DNA of 64,000 nt. Origin: Sorex araneus. Its lineage: Eukaryota; Chordata; Mammalia; Eulipotyphla; Soricidae. The stretch covers positions 81,338,474-81,402,473 of the forward strand of contig NC_073305.1 of assembly GCF_027595985.1 (NCBI RefSeq), read 5' to 3'. Numbering within the stretch: the first letter of the stretch is position 1; each line of letters opens with the position of its first letter. This document shows positions 35,848 through 46,540 of this stretch, one piece after another. The position numbers and the translations under genes are program-made. The notes below the pieces were generated by a model. It ran no database searches and was not told the origin of the DNA. It was given only the letters and a program-made list of their open reading frames with translations.

Positions 35848-36692
35848 GGAACCGAGAGCCGCGGCACGAGAAGCAGAGCCTCCGCGCCTATTGACTGTGA
35901 TCCTGAGGTCTCCTAACCCATTTTGGCACCAGAGCGGATGCTTGAGCCATGCATTTTGACTGTGAACTGAGCTACAACCTCGTGCAGCCCAGGGAGGGAT
36001 TTTTCTCCCTCTCCACCCCATTTTTCTGAGCGAAAATGGCGGCAGCGGCAGCAGCCACGCGGTGAGAGCCACCCTCTAAGACCCCTCCACCAGGAGGTAG
36101 GACTTTCTTTAGTGACGTAGCCTGTAGGTGGTCCTGGGAGGGGGGGCGTTCCCGGCGCGCCTTCCGCCCAGTGATGAACCGAGAGCCGCAGCACGAGAAG
36201 CAGAGCCTCCGCGCCTATTGACTGTGATCCTGAGGTCTCCTAACCCATTTTGGCACCAGAGTGGATTCTTGCAGCCATCCATTTTGACTATGAACTGAGC
36301 TAAAATATTAGAAACCCAAAACCGCGCGGCCGCTATTGCGGCTGCGCGGACTCAAAGTCTTCACTCTTACCAATGAAGAGAAATTATTAGATGATGCCTA
36401 TTCAGCAGGCCTGATTGTTGGGGAAAATTTCCAATCAATAATAGTGAGTTCTGTATGGAAATATGAAATGTACTCAATATATATAGAGAATAATGGAAAT
36501 ATCATTAGCTACTTAGATGGGGGGTGGGGTGGGAGGGGGGTGTATTGGGGTTCTTGGTGGTGGAACGGGTGCACCGGTGAAGGGATGGTGGTTTAATCAG
36601 TATTTGACTGTGACTTAAACCTGAAAGCTTTGTATTTTTTTTTCTTGTTTTCACGGTGGTTCAATAAAATATTTCTTTAAGGAAAAAAAAAA
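35848..36692 (+). mobile_element. L1-derived composite with two GC-rich head monomers
   Basis: Perfect 10-base duplication AAGATGTGGT at 35838-35847 and 36693-36702. The head holds two tandem copies of a monomer starting CACGAGAAGCAGAGCCTCCG (about 35866 and 36193, period about 330). A GC hairpin at 36322-36349 follows, then an L1 3' UTR (GCACCGGTGAAGGGATGGTG, AACCTGAAAGCTTTG) with AATAAA and poly(A). There is no ORF2. It resembles an L1 promoter array fused to an L1 3' end. Confidence 0.85.
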
Positions 36693-36713
36693 AAGATGTG
36701 GTATCATTTTATA

Positions 36714-36960
36714 AATGAGGAGGCCAAGGCTCTGACAATTACAATTTTTTTTTATTAAAGAACTGTGACTTGAAAAGTAATTATTAATAGTTGAGTTTTA
36801 GACATATATTTAAACACCAATCCCAACACCAGTGTCATCTTACTTCTACCAGTGTTCTCATATTTCCTCCTGACCCCAAGCCCATCCCAACCCTGCCTGT
36901 CAACTTGATGGCACATTACAAAATTTTAGAGGTTGCAGCCAAGATCTCATGTTTTCATCT
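36714..36960 (-). mobile_element. Old L1 3' UTR fragment
   Basis: T-rich start, ACACCAATCCCAACACCAGTG, ACCCCAAGCCCATCCC. Similar to 44570-44720. Confidence 0.5.
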
Positions 36961-37529
36961 TTGTTGAATCTGTGTTTTGAATATCCAGCTATGACACTCA
37001 TCCATATTACCCATGTAACTGATGCCCTGATGCCTGTTTACCCATTACTTCCTGTTGTCTTTTCTCCCCTTGAGTTTTTTCCTTCTCTGTCTTTCTCCTC
37101 TCTCCACTGGAGTCATGAGTTATCTAGACATCCCATTTTGCTACAATCATGAAAATTTGGAAGGATTATTTCTCACATTTTAAAACCAAGAATTAAATTG
37201 CCATCCTTAACCTTACTCAGGCTATATTTAATTTATTTCTTTTATTGTTAAAATATGCTTATATTTTACTTACTAAAATATAAAGTATTTTATTCAATGT
37301 ATGTATTATTGATGTCTTATGTTGATAAGACAACACAGTCTTGAGGTCATTTGATGAATTTAACAACTTCCACAAAACTGGCATTAACACGAATATGCTG
37401 AATTAACTCAAATTCACATGAATTGCTTTGAAAAACCATAAAGTGCTACATGTCAAGAGAAATGCATAATGTATTATGGCAAATATAAAACATTTTCGCA
37501 ATTTATTTTTAAGAACAATCCAGGGTTTT
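36961..37529. other. Intergenic, nothing recognised
   Basis: No coding, RNA or repeat signal that I can support. Confidence 0.45.
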
Positions 37530-37714
37530 TGTTTGTTTGTTTTTTGCTTTTTTTTTTGGGTCACACCCAGCGTTGCATAGGGGTTATTCCTGGCTCATAC
37601 ACTCAGGAATTACTCCTGGCAGTGCTTGCGAGACCATATGGGATGCTGGGAATCAAGTTCAGGTTGGCCATGTGCAAGGCAAACACCTACCCGCTGTGCT
37701 ATCGCTCCAGCCCC
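37530..37714 (-). mobile_element. A-tailed tRNA SINE, full length
   Basis: T run, GGGTCACACCCAGCGTTGCAT, GAGACCATATGGGATGCTGG, CTGTGCTATCGCTCCAGCCCC. Confidence 0.9.
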
Positions 37715-38415
37715 AACATTTTAGTAATCTTATAATTCTTTTTAAAAATATTACTAAAATTTCTAGTCCAATGGAAAGTGAAGTAGGGCACACTAGTTAG
37801 GAAACCAACACTTAGAGAATGATGCTGCAGCCATTGGGTGACAGGGCACAGTGTGAAGTTCATGGTTTTGAGAGTGGATGAATTTGTAGGCATCACTGAG
37901 AACAACTGCTATGAGAGGGCAGAGGCCATTCCTAAATCTGGCCTGGGAAGTTTGGACAGATAGAAAAAGCCTCAACTTCCCCTTGCCAGCTGCTGTGAGC
38001 AGACCTATTTTTGACTGTCCCCTCCTCATTTTTGACTTCCTGGGAATCCCTGGGTTCTTTCTGATAAACAGGAAGTTAACTATTGTCCAAATATAAAATT
38101 TTGTCCCAGGGATTAGGCTCATTTGAAGGCTAAAATTTGCCTTAGGCAATACCTAAGGCAAAAGGCCAGACAATCTGTTTGAGTTTTGCCTTCTCTGTAA
38201 ATTCTAGTCAATGGATAAGAAATGCAGAGTCCAATTTTCATTTAAAAGAAACTGCAAAACATCCTGTATTCTCTATAACACAAACCCCCCTTTTCTTACA
38301 AATCCCCCGTAAACCAAGCCATAATTAACTTAGTCCTATACTAAATACCTACCCACACAGGAAGTTTTCTCTTCTACCTTCCAATAAACTTTTCCATTTC
38401 TAACTCTGAGACTGA
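37715..38415. other. Intergenic, nothing recognised
   Basis: Ordinary sequence. The minus-strand open frame at 37793-38149 has no recognisable homology. Confidence 0.45.
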
Positions 38416-38531
38416 ATCACTGTATCACTGTCGTATCACTGTCTTCCCGTTGTTCATCAATTTGCTTGAGCAGGCACCAGTAACGTCTCCATTGTGAGAC
38501 TTGTTGTTACTGTTTTTTGCATATCAAATAC
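38416..38531 (-). mobile_element. RTE-tailed tRNA SINE, strongly 5' truncated
   Basis: Only the repeated tail (ATCACTGTATCACTGTCGTATC), RTE-like end and the start of the body are present. Confidence 0.85.
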
Positions 38532-39150
38532 TATTCATCTTTATTATTCAATATTTTCATTCTTGAAAATATTTAAGTATTTGGGGACCATGGACAATTA
38601 CAGAGACCCACCACCATCACTTCTCCTGTATCAGTACCTGATGGCATCTCATACAGAATATGAGAGTGGGAACAATCTTAAATAAGTAAACAAAGGCCAA
38701 AATGTTAATAGTTAATTTCATGTGTTTTCCTCGGATTGGGCCACACCATGTAGAATCCTTGGTGTATAGAAACATAGTCATATGGATACTGAATTGACAG
38801 CAAGAGGATTAGAGAATGTTCATGCTTGTGAGAGTTCATGAGACTTTAAAATAAACAAACAAACAAAAACAAAGAACAAAGAAAAGTAGATTTTAGAGCA
38901 CAAAGGGAGGGTTTTGTTCTCTGATTTGTTTTTCTCAGAGGAACTTCATAATCACTGATTTTCAAAACAGTTATAATAGAATCAAGTATTTCTAAATTAT
39001 ATAATAATTGCATTTAGTTTTCCTCATTATCACATTCATTTAAACCTCCTGTTCAACATTTGTCTGTAGCATCATTGCTTTGGTGGACTATTGGTTTTCC
39101 TGGTTATAATAAGTAGGCCTGGTTGGTCTACTTATTTAATATAATTAGAT
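38532..39150. other. Intergenic, nothing recognised
   Basis: AT-rich sequence with an AAAC/AAAG-rich stretch at 38850-38885. No gene signal. Confidence 0.45.
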
Positions 39151-39809
39151 GCAGAGAGTCTCTTTCCCCATCCCCCACCCCCAGCCCGGCTGTCTTGCCT
39201 GGGGCCCCTCGGTGGGGGTGGGCTTCAGTTTCCCTCCCCACCCTGAGCAGAGCTCCCTAGGCCGAAGACTTCCGGAGCCCAGCCACAGCCATGCTCAAGG
39301 CCCATCTCCACACGTTTGGATGAGCCTCACACATGAAGGAACCGGCAGAGGAACCCAGGTGTGTAGGACCCGGGGCTGAGACTTCCAAGCTGAGCCTGCT
39401 CAGATTGGGACTGGGCCTCTTCTGCCCAGATTCCCCATTTTCTAGTAGCTAGGCGGTCACACCCAGCAACTGCCCCAGCACCATGTAATCCCACCAACGG
39501 CCAACATCCGGAGACTATAAAACCAAGCTCCTGGAAGCACGAAACATCTTATAGCCTAGTTCTCCCTCTGGGAGAACCTGGCTGGCTACCGAGAGTTTCC
39601 TGCCCACATGGGAGAGCCTTGCAAGGTCCCCATGGCGTATTCATATGCCAAAACCAGTAACAATGATGGCTCTCATTCCCCTGACCCTGAAAAAGCCTCC
39701 AATGTGGCACCATTGGAAAGGACAAGTAAAGAGAGGCTTCTAAAAATCTCAGGGCTGGGATAAATGGAGACGTTAGTGAGACCGGTCGAGAAATTTGGTG
39801 ATCAATGGT

Positions 39810-39841
<32 letters not shown>

Positions 39842-39875
39842 GATGATGATGATGATAATGATGATGATGATGAGA
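39151..39875 (+). mobile_element. GC-rich composite retroelement with RTE-like tail, copy 2
   Basis: Same order as 1620-2283: GC-rich head, TATAAAA at 39516, body, TAAATGGAGACGTTAGTGAG, and a long (GAT)n tail at 39812-39872. Confidence 0.8.
39812..39872. repeat. (GAT)n tail
   Basis: About 20 GAT-type triplets (one GGT, one AAT) at the 3' end of composite copy 2. Confidence 0.9.
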
Positions 39876-39975
39876 TAAATGTCATGCAAAGTTTAAGTGG
39901 ACTGTGCATTTGAGGATAAAGCTGCATGTTAAATTCTTTATTTTAAAATATTATTTTTATTTTTATTTATTAGAT

Positions 39976-40002
39976 TTTGTGTGTGTGTGTGTGTGTGTGT
40001 GT
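39976..40002. repeat. (GT)n microsatellite
   Basis: About 12 GT units, next to a reverse-strand remnant of the A-tailed SINE (40003-40085). Confidence 0.9.
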
Positions 40003-40085
40003 TTGGGGGCAGGTACATGACTGGTGGTGCTTAGGACTTACTCCTAGCTCTGTGCTCAGAAATATGATTCTCTCTAGGGGATTCA

Positions 40086-41060
40086 GGATGTAATGCAAAT
40101 GTTTGGAAAAAAAAAAAGAAAAGAGACCTTTAAACACTGGACAAAGATTCTTCAATGTTGTGTTTTCAGAAGCTATACTAAAATACAGATTATGAGAGCT
40201 GTTTTAGGTACTAGACAGAACGAGAAGATACCTCCTATTGCATTTGAAATACCAGCACTAATTTTATCTCCCTTAGAATTGAGAAAATAAAGCAGATAGA
40301 ACACCAACTGTGTCATCAAACAAAAGTTAGTTTGAAAACTGATCGCAGCTTGCTCTATAACTGTATAAATTATTAGCCTTCTTCAAAGTCTTCTCATCTA
40401 CTACACAATGATGTTGTAACTACAAAGATGCTGCTAGCTTGCTTGGGATGTTGTCACAAAGTTCCAAAGACAGGGTGGTGTTAATAACCATAACAATTTT
40501 GGATTTTCACAATTCTTGAAGCTGGAAATCTAATATCAAGATTTCTGGTGACAGCCCTTTGGCATATAGACATCTTTCTCAGACTTACCGCCTACATGTG
40601 GAGAGTAGGCTCCCTGGTTTCATTTCTTTCCTTTTCATAGTCTTTAATTTTTTTCTTGTTATAGTTAAGGTAACATGTTTACAATAACATTAACTTTTAT
40701 TATCTTGATGTGTAAATACTGCACCTCAATGTTATCAATGGTTCCTTCTTTTACAAGAATCAGGGCACTATTCTTTATATCTTATTTGGCTGCTAGCTAG
40801 TTCTGCTTATAGAATGTAGATTTCAAAACATGCACATCTTCACTTATAAGAGACTTGTAGCATTGCTATATCGCCATTATCTCATTTGAAGCAACAATTA
40901 CAAAAAGTTAATTTTTTGCTACTGATAAAAGTACTACCACTTATATTATAGCATCTAAAAAGTAGCAAAGAATCGACATTGCTTTGTCTATAGTATTAGT
41001 TCTAATATTTTCCATATCTGTGTTGTCCTTTTTAGTTTCCAAACTATAGTGCAATGGCTT
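40086..41060. other. Intergenic, nothing recognised
   Basis: About 1 kb with no gene, RNA or repeat I can support. Confidence 0.45.
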
Positions 41061-41075
41061 TGCACTATAGGTCTT

Positions 41076-41901
41076 TTATTATTATTATTATTATTATTGA
41101 ATCACCATGTGGAAAATTGCAATGCTTTCAGGCTTAAGTCTCAGTTATACAATGCTGAAACACATATCCCACCACCAAAAAGAACCCAGTATACCTCCCA
41201 TCCCTCCCCCCACCCACCTGTGTAACTGATAAATTTCACTTTACTTTCTCTTTATTTTGGTTGCATTCAATATTTCAACAAAAACCTCACTATTATTATT
41301 AAGAGTTCCCCACTAGAGACAGGTCTGCTGTGGAGAGATATGAGGCCGCGATTGAGGCCACGTGGTTTTGGATTTCTGTATTTTAGCAACTAAGTCCAGG
41401 GAAATTTCTTCCAGAAATTGGTTCATTGCGAGCTTGTATCTCTCATTAGTAGTCCTCATAATAATAGCAGTCGCCATGCCCTTCCTCCCCAGCAAGGAAA
41501 AGGCGAGAGAGAAAAACCTTTCCCCTCCAGGGCAGACATGGGGCTGAGGCTTAGTTCTCAGTATGGAGACATTCTGCAAGTAGCTGCCGGTACCAAAAGG
41601 ATTATAATTGCCAGTAGCCACTGTGTTCTGAGATTGGTTTCTGTGCCTCTGGGATAATGGACGCTCAGGGGTGGTGGAGCCATTCCTGAGCATATATTTT
41701 GTGTATCAGGAAAGGTTTGGAGGTGTCCCATTCCTGCACACTGGAGCCATGTTACTAGCTGCTCAGCGTCGCCAGGGCTCCATCAGGAGAAGGCGTGCCA
41801 GCTGTACCTTCTCCATCTGGACCACCGGTGTTGTTGGCCCGGTCTGGGGTCCAGAGCAATCTCCAGCCGGCGGTGCCCGCCAGAACGGCCCAAATTCTTC
41901 C
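41076..41901 (-). mobile_element. L1-derived composite retroposon, longest form
   Basis: Imperfect 15-base duplication TGCACTATAGGTCTT (41061-41075) / TGCACTATAAATCTT (41902-41916). On the minus strand the same GC-rich head as 20543 is followed by about 400 extra bases before the L1 3' UTR and an (ATAA)-rich tail. A 126-codon open frame inside (41313-41693) shows no homology I recognise. Confidence 0.85.
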
Positions 41902-41924
41902 TGCACTATAAATCTTCCCATTAA

Positions 41925-42310
41925 AAAAATATTTTCTTGCTACTTGTCTTTTCAAAGAGAAAGTACAACATCATGAAATTTATTTCCATGTGGATGGAAC
42001 TGTAGATTGTCATGGTGAGTGAAGTATGTCAGAAGAAGAGAGGGAGCTACAAAACAAACTTTATCATCTGTGGGATATGAAGAAATGTAGTCAGGGACTG
42101 ACAAATAGACAAAGGCAGTATTATCTGAGAATTGGTCTACAGAGGAGAATATACCACGTGGAAGAAGGGTAAAAGAAGGATAAGTTTGAGGGGGAGACAC
42201 TCTACTCTGGTAGTGGGTGGGTATGGTATTGAAACATTGTATGCATGAATGATTTACAATACTGGATTGACAGTATTATGATTCATGATGCCTAAAATTA
42301 AAAAATTAAA
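41925..42310 (+). mobile_element. L1 ORF2 C-terminal end and 3' UTR, old
   Basis: CATGAAATTTATTTCCATGTGG, GTGAGTGAAGTATGTCAGAAG, then an A-rich end at 42297. Typical L1 3' order. Confidence 0.65.
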
Positions 42311-42329
42311 AAATAATTTCTGAGATCAA

Positions 42330-42440
42330 AAAGAAAGGGCTAAAAAGGTGTTTGCTTTGCATGTAGCCAACCCCAGTTTTGATCTCAGTTCCACAGATGG
42401 TGCCCTAAATACCACCAGAGTTCATAGACAGGCCCTGACC
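42330..42440 (+). mobile_element. Degraded A-tailed tRNA SINE
   Basis: AAAGGGCTAAAAAGGTGTTTGC and GCATGTAGCCAACCCCAG match the head only loosely. Confidence 0.45.
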
Positions 42441-42605
42441 GCAGCAGGGCCCCCAATTTATCCACCCCAAAAGAGATAATTTCTGAATTAGGATATTTTG
42501 ACTAAAAGTTTTCAAGCCACCTTTACCTCTCTGGGACATGCTTTCAGAGGGCAGTGAAATTAGAGATCTTTTTGATTTTGAAAAAATTTTGAAAAAATTG
42601 CATTT

Positions 42606-42782
42606 TTTTTTTTTTGCTTTTTGGGTCACACCTGGCAATGCACAGGGGTTCCTCCTGGCTCTGCACTCAGGAATTACTCCTGGCGGTGCTCAGGGGACCA
42701 TATGGGATCTGCTGGGAATCGAACCCGGTTGACCACGTGCAAGCCAAACGCCTTACCCGCTGTGCTATTCTCCAGCCCCTGT
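42606..42782 (-). mobile_element. A-tailed tRNA SINE, full length
   Basis: 10-base duplication AATTGCATTT at 42596-42605 and 42783-42792. T run, GGGTCACACCTGGCAATGC, GGGAATCGAACCCGG. Confidence 0.93.
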
Positions 42783-42799
42783 AATTGCATTTCTTAAGA

Positions 42800-42863
42800 A
42801 AAAAAAGTAAAAAAAAGGAAGAAAGAAGAAAGGAAAAAAGAAAAAGGAAAAGAAAGAAGAAAA

Positions 42864-42956
<93 letters not shown>

Positions 42957-43058
42957 AAAAGAAAGAAGGAAGGAAGGAAGGAAGGAAGGAAGGAAGGAAG
43001 GAAGGAAGGAAGGAAGGAAGGAAGGAAGGAAGGAAGGAAGGAAGGAAGGAAGGAAGAA
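42800..43058. repeat. (GAAA)n followed by (GGAA)n purine tract
   Basis: About 260 bases of nearly pure purine on +: mixed A/G to 42863, GAAA repeats to 42959, then GGAA repeats to about 43055. Confidence 0.95.
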
Positions 43059-43493
43059 GAGTAAGGAAGAAAGGAAAAGCTCAGTACTTTTTGATTCAGC
43101 AGTTCCATTGGTTGGAATTTGTTCTAGGGCAATAACCTGAAGTACATGTAACTGAAAATAGAAAGATTTTTACTACTGCATTTCTTGTGAAGTGCAAAAT
43201 CAACAGAAAATAACTCTATACCCATAACACAGGCTTGGTTAGTTAAAACTTGCATACCCATTCAGTAGAACTTTGGATAGTCACAGAAAGGTGGTTTGTT
43301 GGGAAATATCTATAGATATAAGGAAAGTTTAGAAGTCAGTATATAAATCTATGTATCACTATTATGAAGAAAATTAGCATAGAGAAAATTTAGGTCATAT
43401 GCCAAGATATTAATTGTGGTCATTTTGGGGGTAGTAAGATTACAGCTAACATTTTACAGAATTAGACAATCTATTAAAAAGTTTATATACAAT

Positions 43494-43667
43494 GGGGCCG
43501 GAGCGATAGCACAGTGGGTAGGGCATTTGCCTTGCATACAGCAGACCCAGGTACGATCCCCGGCATCCCATATGGTCCCCCAAGCACTGCCAGGAGTAAT
43601 TCCTGAGTGCAAAGCCAGGAATAACCCCTGAGCATCGCTGGGTGTGACCCAAAAAGAAAAAAATTAA
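43494..43667 (+). mobile_element. A-tailed tRNA SINE, well preserved
   Basis: A box TAGCACAGTGGG, CATCCCATATGGTCCCCCAAG, CTGAGCATCGCTGGGTGTGA, poly(A) start. Few differences from the apparent consensus. Confidence 0.93.
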
Positions 43668-44540
43668 TTAACCAACAGTTCCTGAATAAAAAAGAAGATG
43701 GGAAGTATTGTGTTTCCTGACTTTAAGTCATTTTACAAAACTATAGGAATCAATATAATTGAATAAAAGTAGACACTTGGACCTTAGACTCACACATATA
43801 CATGTTAGTTTATGAAAGAGTTGCTAAGGGCATAATATTTAAAGTGAAAAATCTCTGTAACAAGTAACGTTGAAAATACTGGTAGCCACATGCAAAAGAA
43901 TAAAACTAAATCACAATCTCATACCATCCAGAAATATTAACTTAAAATGGATTAAAATCTTGGATGTCAGGTCCAAAATCATAAAGTACATTGAAAGAAA
44001 ACAGAGTCAAAACATTCCATGATGTTAGCTTCAATGGTTTCTTTGAGAATTTGATTCCACTGGCAAGGAAAACAAAATAAAAAATAAACAGATGGCATTA
44101 CATCAACCAAAAAATAATTTCTTCACAGTTAAAGAAACTATTGTTTATTTGAAGGCTATTATACTGAATGGGAGGAAAACATCATCAAAAACACAAACAA
44201 CCTTATAAACTGAGTAGAAAATCTGAATAGACATTTCATCAATAAACATACAGATGACCAACAGGCACATAAAAAAGTGCTCATCATCACTTATTACATA
44301 ATGCAAATCAAAGTACAGTGAGATATTTCACACCTATATCAAAAAGTCCAGAAACAATAAATGCTTGTAGGGATGTGGAGGAAGAAAGGAATTTTTATTT
44401 ACAATGTGTAGGAATGTGAATTGTTTCAGCCTCTATGGAACAATACGGAGATTAACAAAAAAGAGCTTATGTAAGATGTAGATATCTTATCCAAAGAATA
44501 CTAAAACACTAATCTCATTATCATTTTGTCATTTGATTTG
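43668..44540 (+). mobile_element. Ancient L1 ORF2 fragment
   Basis: AACTATAGGAATCAATATAATT, AAGCCTTTTG-type equivalents, GATGTGGAGGAAGAAAGGAA and CTATGGAACAATACGGAG follow the 3' half of L1 ORF2 in order. Many stops. Confidence 0.7.
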
Positions 44541-44569
44541 TTCTACCTGTCGTAGATGCTGTAATTCTT

Positions 44570-44720
44570 TTTTTAAAAAGTTTTTTTTATAAAGTAGTTC
44601 ACAATATTTCATTACATTTAATACTCAAACACCAATCCCACCACCGTTATACCTTCCCACCACCATATTTCGGATGTTTCCATCCCGAACCCAATCCCTG
44701 CCCCAAAGCAGAACTGAAAT
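44570..44720 (-). mobile_element. Old L1 3' UTR fragment
   Basis: T-rich start, ACACCAATCCCACCACCG, CCCGAACCCAATCCCTGCCCC. Confidence 0.5.
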
Positions 44721-44877
44721 AATATATTTTGTATTGTTTGTTATGAAAAATCACTGAAAATGCTACAAAAAAGTATCCTTAGAGGAAAGAGTATGGAGGT
44801 TGTTGTATTTCACCCAAGGACCATTGAGCCCTTCTATAAGAGATCATTAACCAGATTGTTAAAGGTTGAGCTTTGTG

Positions 44878-44880
<3 letters not shown>

Positions 44881-44928
<48 letters not shown>
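44881..44928. repeat. (TG)n microsatellite
   Basis: About 22 TG units directly left of an RTE-tailed SINE. Confidence 0.95.
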
Positions 44929-44932
<4 letters not shown>

Positions 44933-44933
<1 letters not shown>

Positions 44934-45174
44934 CTGTCACAGTCATCCAGTTGCTTATTGATTTGCTGGAGCAGGCACCAGTAACGTCTCCATTGTGAGA
45001 CTTGTTGATACTGTTTTTGGCATCTTGAATACGCCATGGGTAGCTTGCCATGCTCTGCCGTGCGAGTGAGATACTCTCGGTAGCTTGCCGGGCTCTCTGA
45101 GAGGAGCGAAGGAATTGAACCTGGGTCGGCCTGTGCAAAGCAAATGCCCTACCTGCTGCACTACTGATCCAGCC
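44933..45174 (-). mobile_element. RTE-tailed tRNA SINE, full length
   Basis: GACTGTCACAGTCATCC tail, CTGGAGCAGGCACCAGTAACG, GGTAGCTTGCCGGGCTCTC, and a head ending at ATCCAGCCC. Confidence 0.9.
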
Positions 45175-45185
45175 CATGAGGAGAG

Positions 45186-45186
<1 letters not shown>

Positions 45187-45243
<57 letters not shown>
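45187..45243. repeat. (GT)n microsatellite
   Basis: About 27 GT units just right of the SINE. The two arrays bracket it. Confidence 0.95.
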
Positions 45244-45245
<2 letters not shown>

Positions 45246-45403
45246 TTGTTGAAAAATATGTGTATTTCCCTGTAAGATTGATTTCCTCCTATTTGAACCC
45301 TAGCAAATGTGGTGCGATAATATTGGAGTATGGGTAGGGTGTGTGGTTTGAAGTATTGAGGCCTCATGTTCCAGGAATAAATTCACTCGTGGCTGATGTT
45401 TAA

Positions 45404-45830
45404 CCTGAGCATGTGGAGAGTGGCCGTGGGCCTGGCAGCAGCTGGATTCTGGAGGCTTTTTGGCTGCTGGGGCTGGGTCCCTTGGGGCAGGGAGGATCCC
45501 CACCTGCCCCCTCAGGGTTACCCCAAGTGAAACAGCCTGACACAGTTATGGCTAGTGTAATGTTATGCTCCCTTCCAGGAGAGAAGGACATGAGATCTGG
45601 ATGGTGGCCAGTGACGGATTATCTGGTGCCAGCCAGAGGCAGCTTATGGGCGTGACTGCTAAATCACCAGAAACAGGGTTGTATGGGCGGAGGATCTCCA
45701 TTCCCCATTCTGTTGAACCCAGTGTTCTCAGTCACAAAGTCCCACGTACCTGGTTTTTTCCGTAGGCTCACCTGTGGGTGAGATGTGGCCCGAGCGTGTG
45801 GAGAGCAGCTGTTGGCATGGCATAAAACAC
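45404..45830 (-). mobile_element. GC-rich head of composite family, no RTE tail seen
   Basis: GAGCATGTGGAGAGTGGCCG and GCTGCTGGGGCTGGGTCCCTT match the arms of 57821-58392. AGCTTATGGGCGTGACTG matches its spacer. GCCCGAGCGTGTGGAGAGC matches the head end at 34040. Boundaries are approximate. Confidence 0.6.
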
Positions 45831-45839
45831 TAATTTTAA

Positions 45840-46357
45840 AAGATATATGGACTCTTTTTAAAAATTACAACAGTATATATAGTAACCAAGTGCTACAATC
45901 AGATCAAGTGCCCAATAGCTCAAGTGGGTAAAATAGATGTGGTGTCTATTTGTCTTTCTATTTTTCTATTCATCTATCTATATCGCATATGTACATATAC
46001 ATATGTTTGCAATAGAATACTACAGGTTATTGAAAAAATGAAATCTTGCCTTTTGCTACAACCTGGATATAACTGACGGGGCTCTACTAAGTGAAGTAAG
46101 TCAGAGGAGAAAGACAAATACCAGATGATCTCATGCATATCTGGTATATGAAGAAATAAAGCAAAGGAATAGACCCTGTCAAATATAAAACTCTGATACT
46201 AGTACTGAGATGTAAGGAATAAGGACTGGGTTAAAAGGTGGAGAGAGACTGATCAATGAACTTTGGTAGGAGAATATTAGCATTTTCGTTACTAGTGTGG
46301 TAACATTGTAACCCTATTATATATAAACATTTGCATTCTTATAAACTAATGTTACTA
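45840..46357 (+). mobile_element. L1 3' end, old
   Basis: GAATACTACAGGTTATTG, ACTAAGTGAAGTAAGTCAGAG, ACAAATACCAGATGATCTCA are the usual L1 ORF2 end and 3' UTR words. Confidence 0.65.
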
Positions 46358-46371
46358 CAATAAAGGATAAC

Positions 46372-46526
46372 TTTTTTTTTTCTTTTTGGGTCACACCTAT
46401 CCCTGCTCAGGGGTTACTCACCCAGGATTTACTCTTGGCGGTGCCCATATGGGATGGTGGGAATCAAACCTGGGTCAGCCACGTGCAAGGCAAATGCCCT
46501 ACCCTCTGTGCTATCCCTCCAGCCCC
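46372..46526 (-). mobile_element. A-tailed tRNA SINE
   Basis: Duplication CAATAAAGGATAAC at 46358-46371 and CAATAAAGGAAAAC at 46527-46540 (one mismatch). Confidence 0.92.
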
Positions 46527-46540
46527 CAATAAAGGAAAAC

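Noticed and set aside
41313-41693. 126-codon minus-strand open frame
   Set aside because: Lies wholly within the L1-derived composite; no homology recognised and the sister copies lack it.
42785-43135. Lys/Arg/Glu-rich open frame and its Ser/Phe-rich antisense
   Set aside because: Direct product of GAAA/GGAA repeats.
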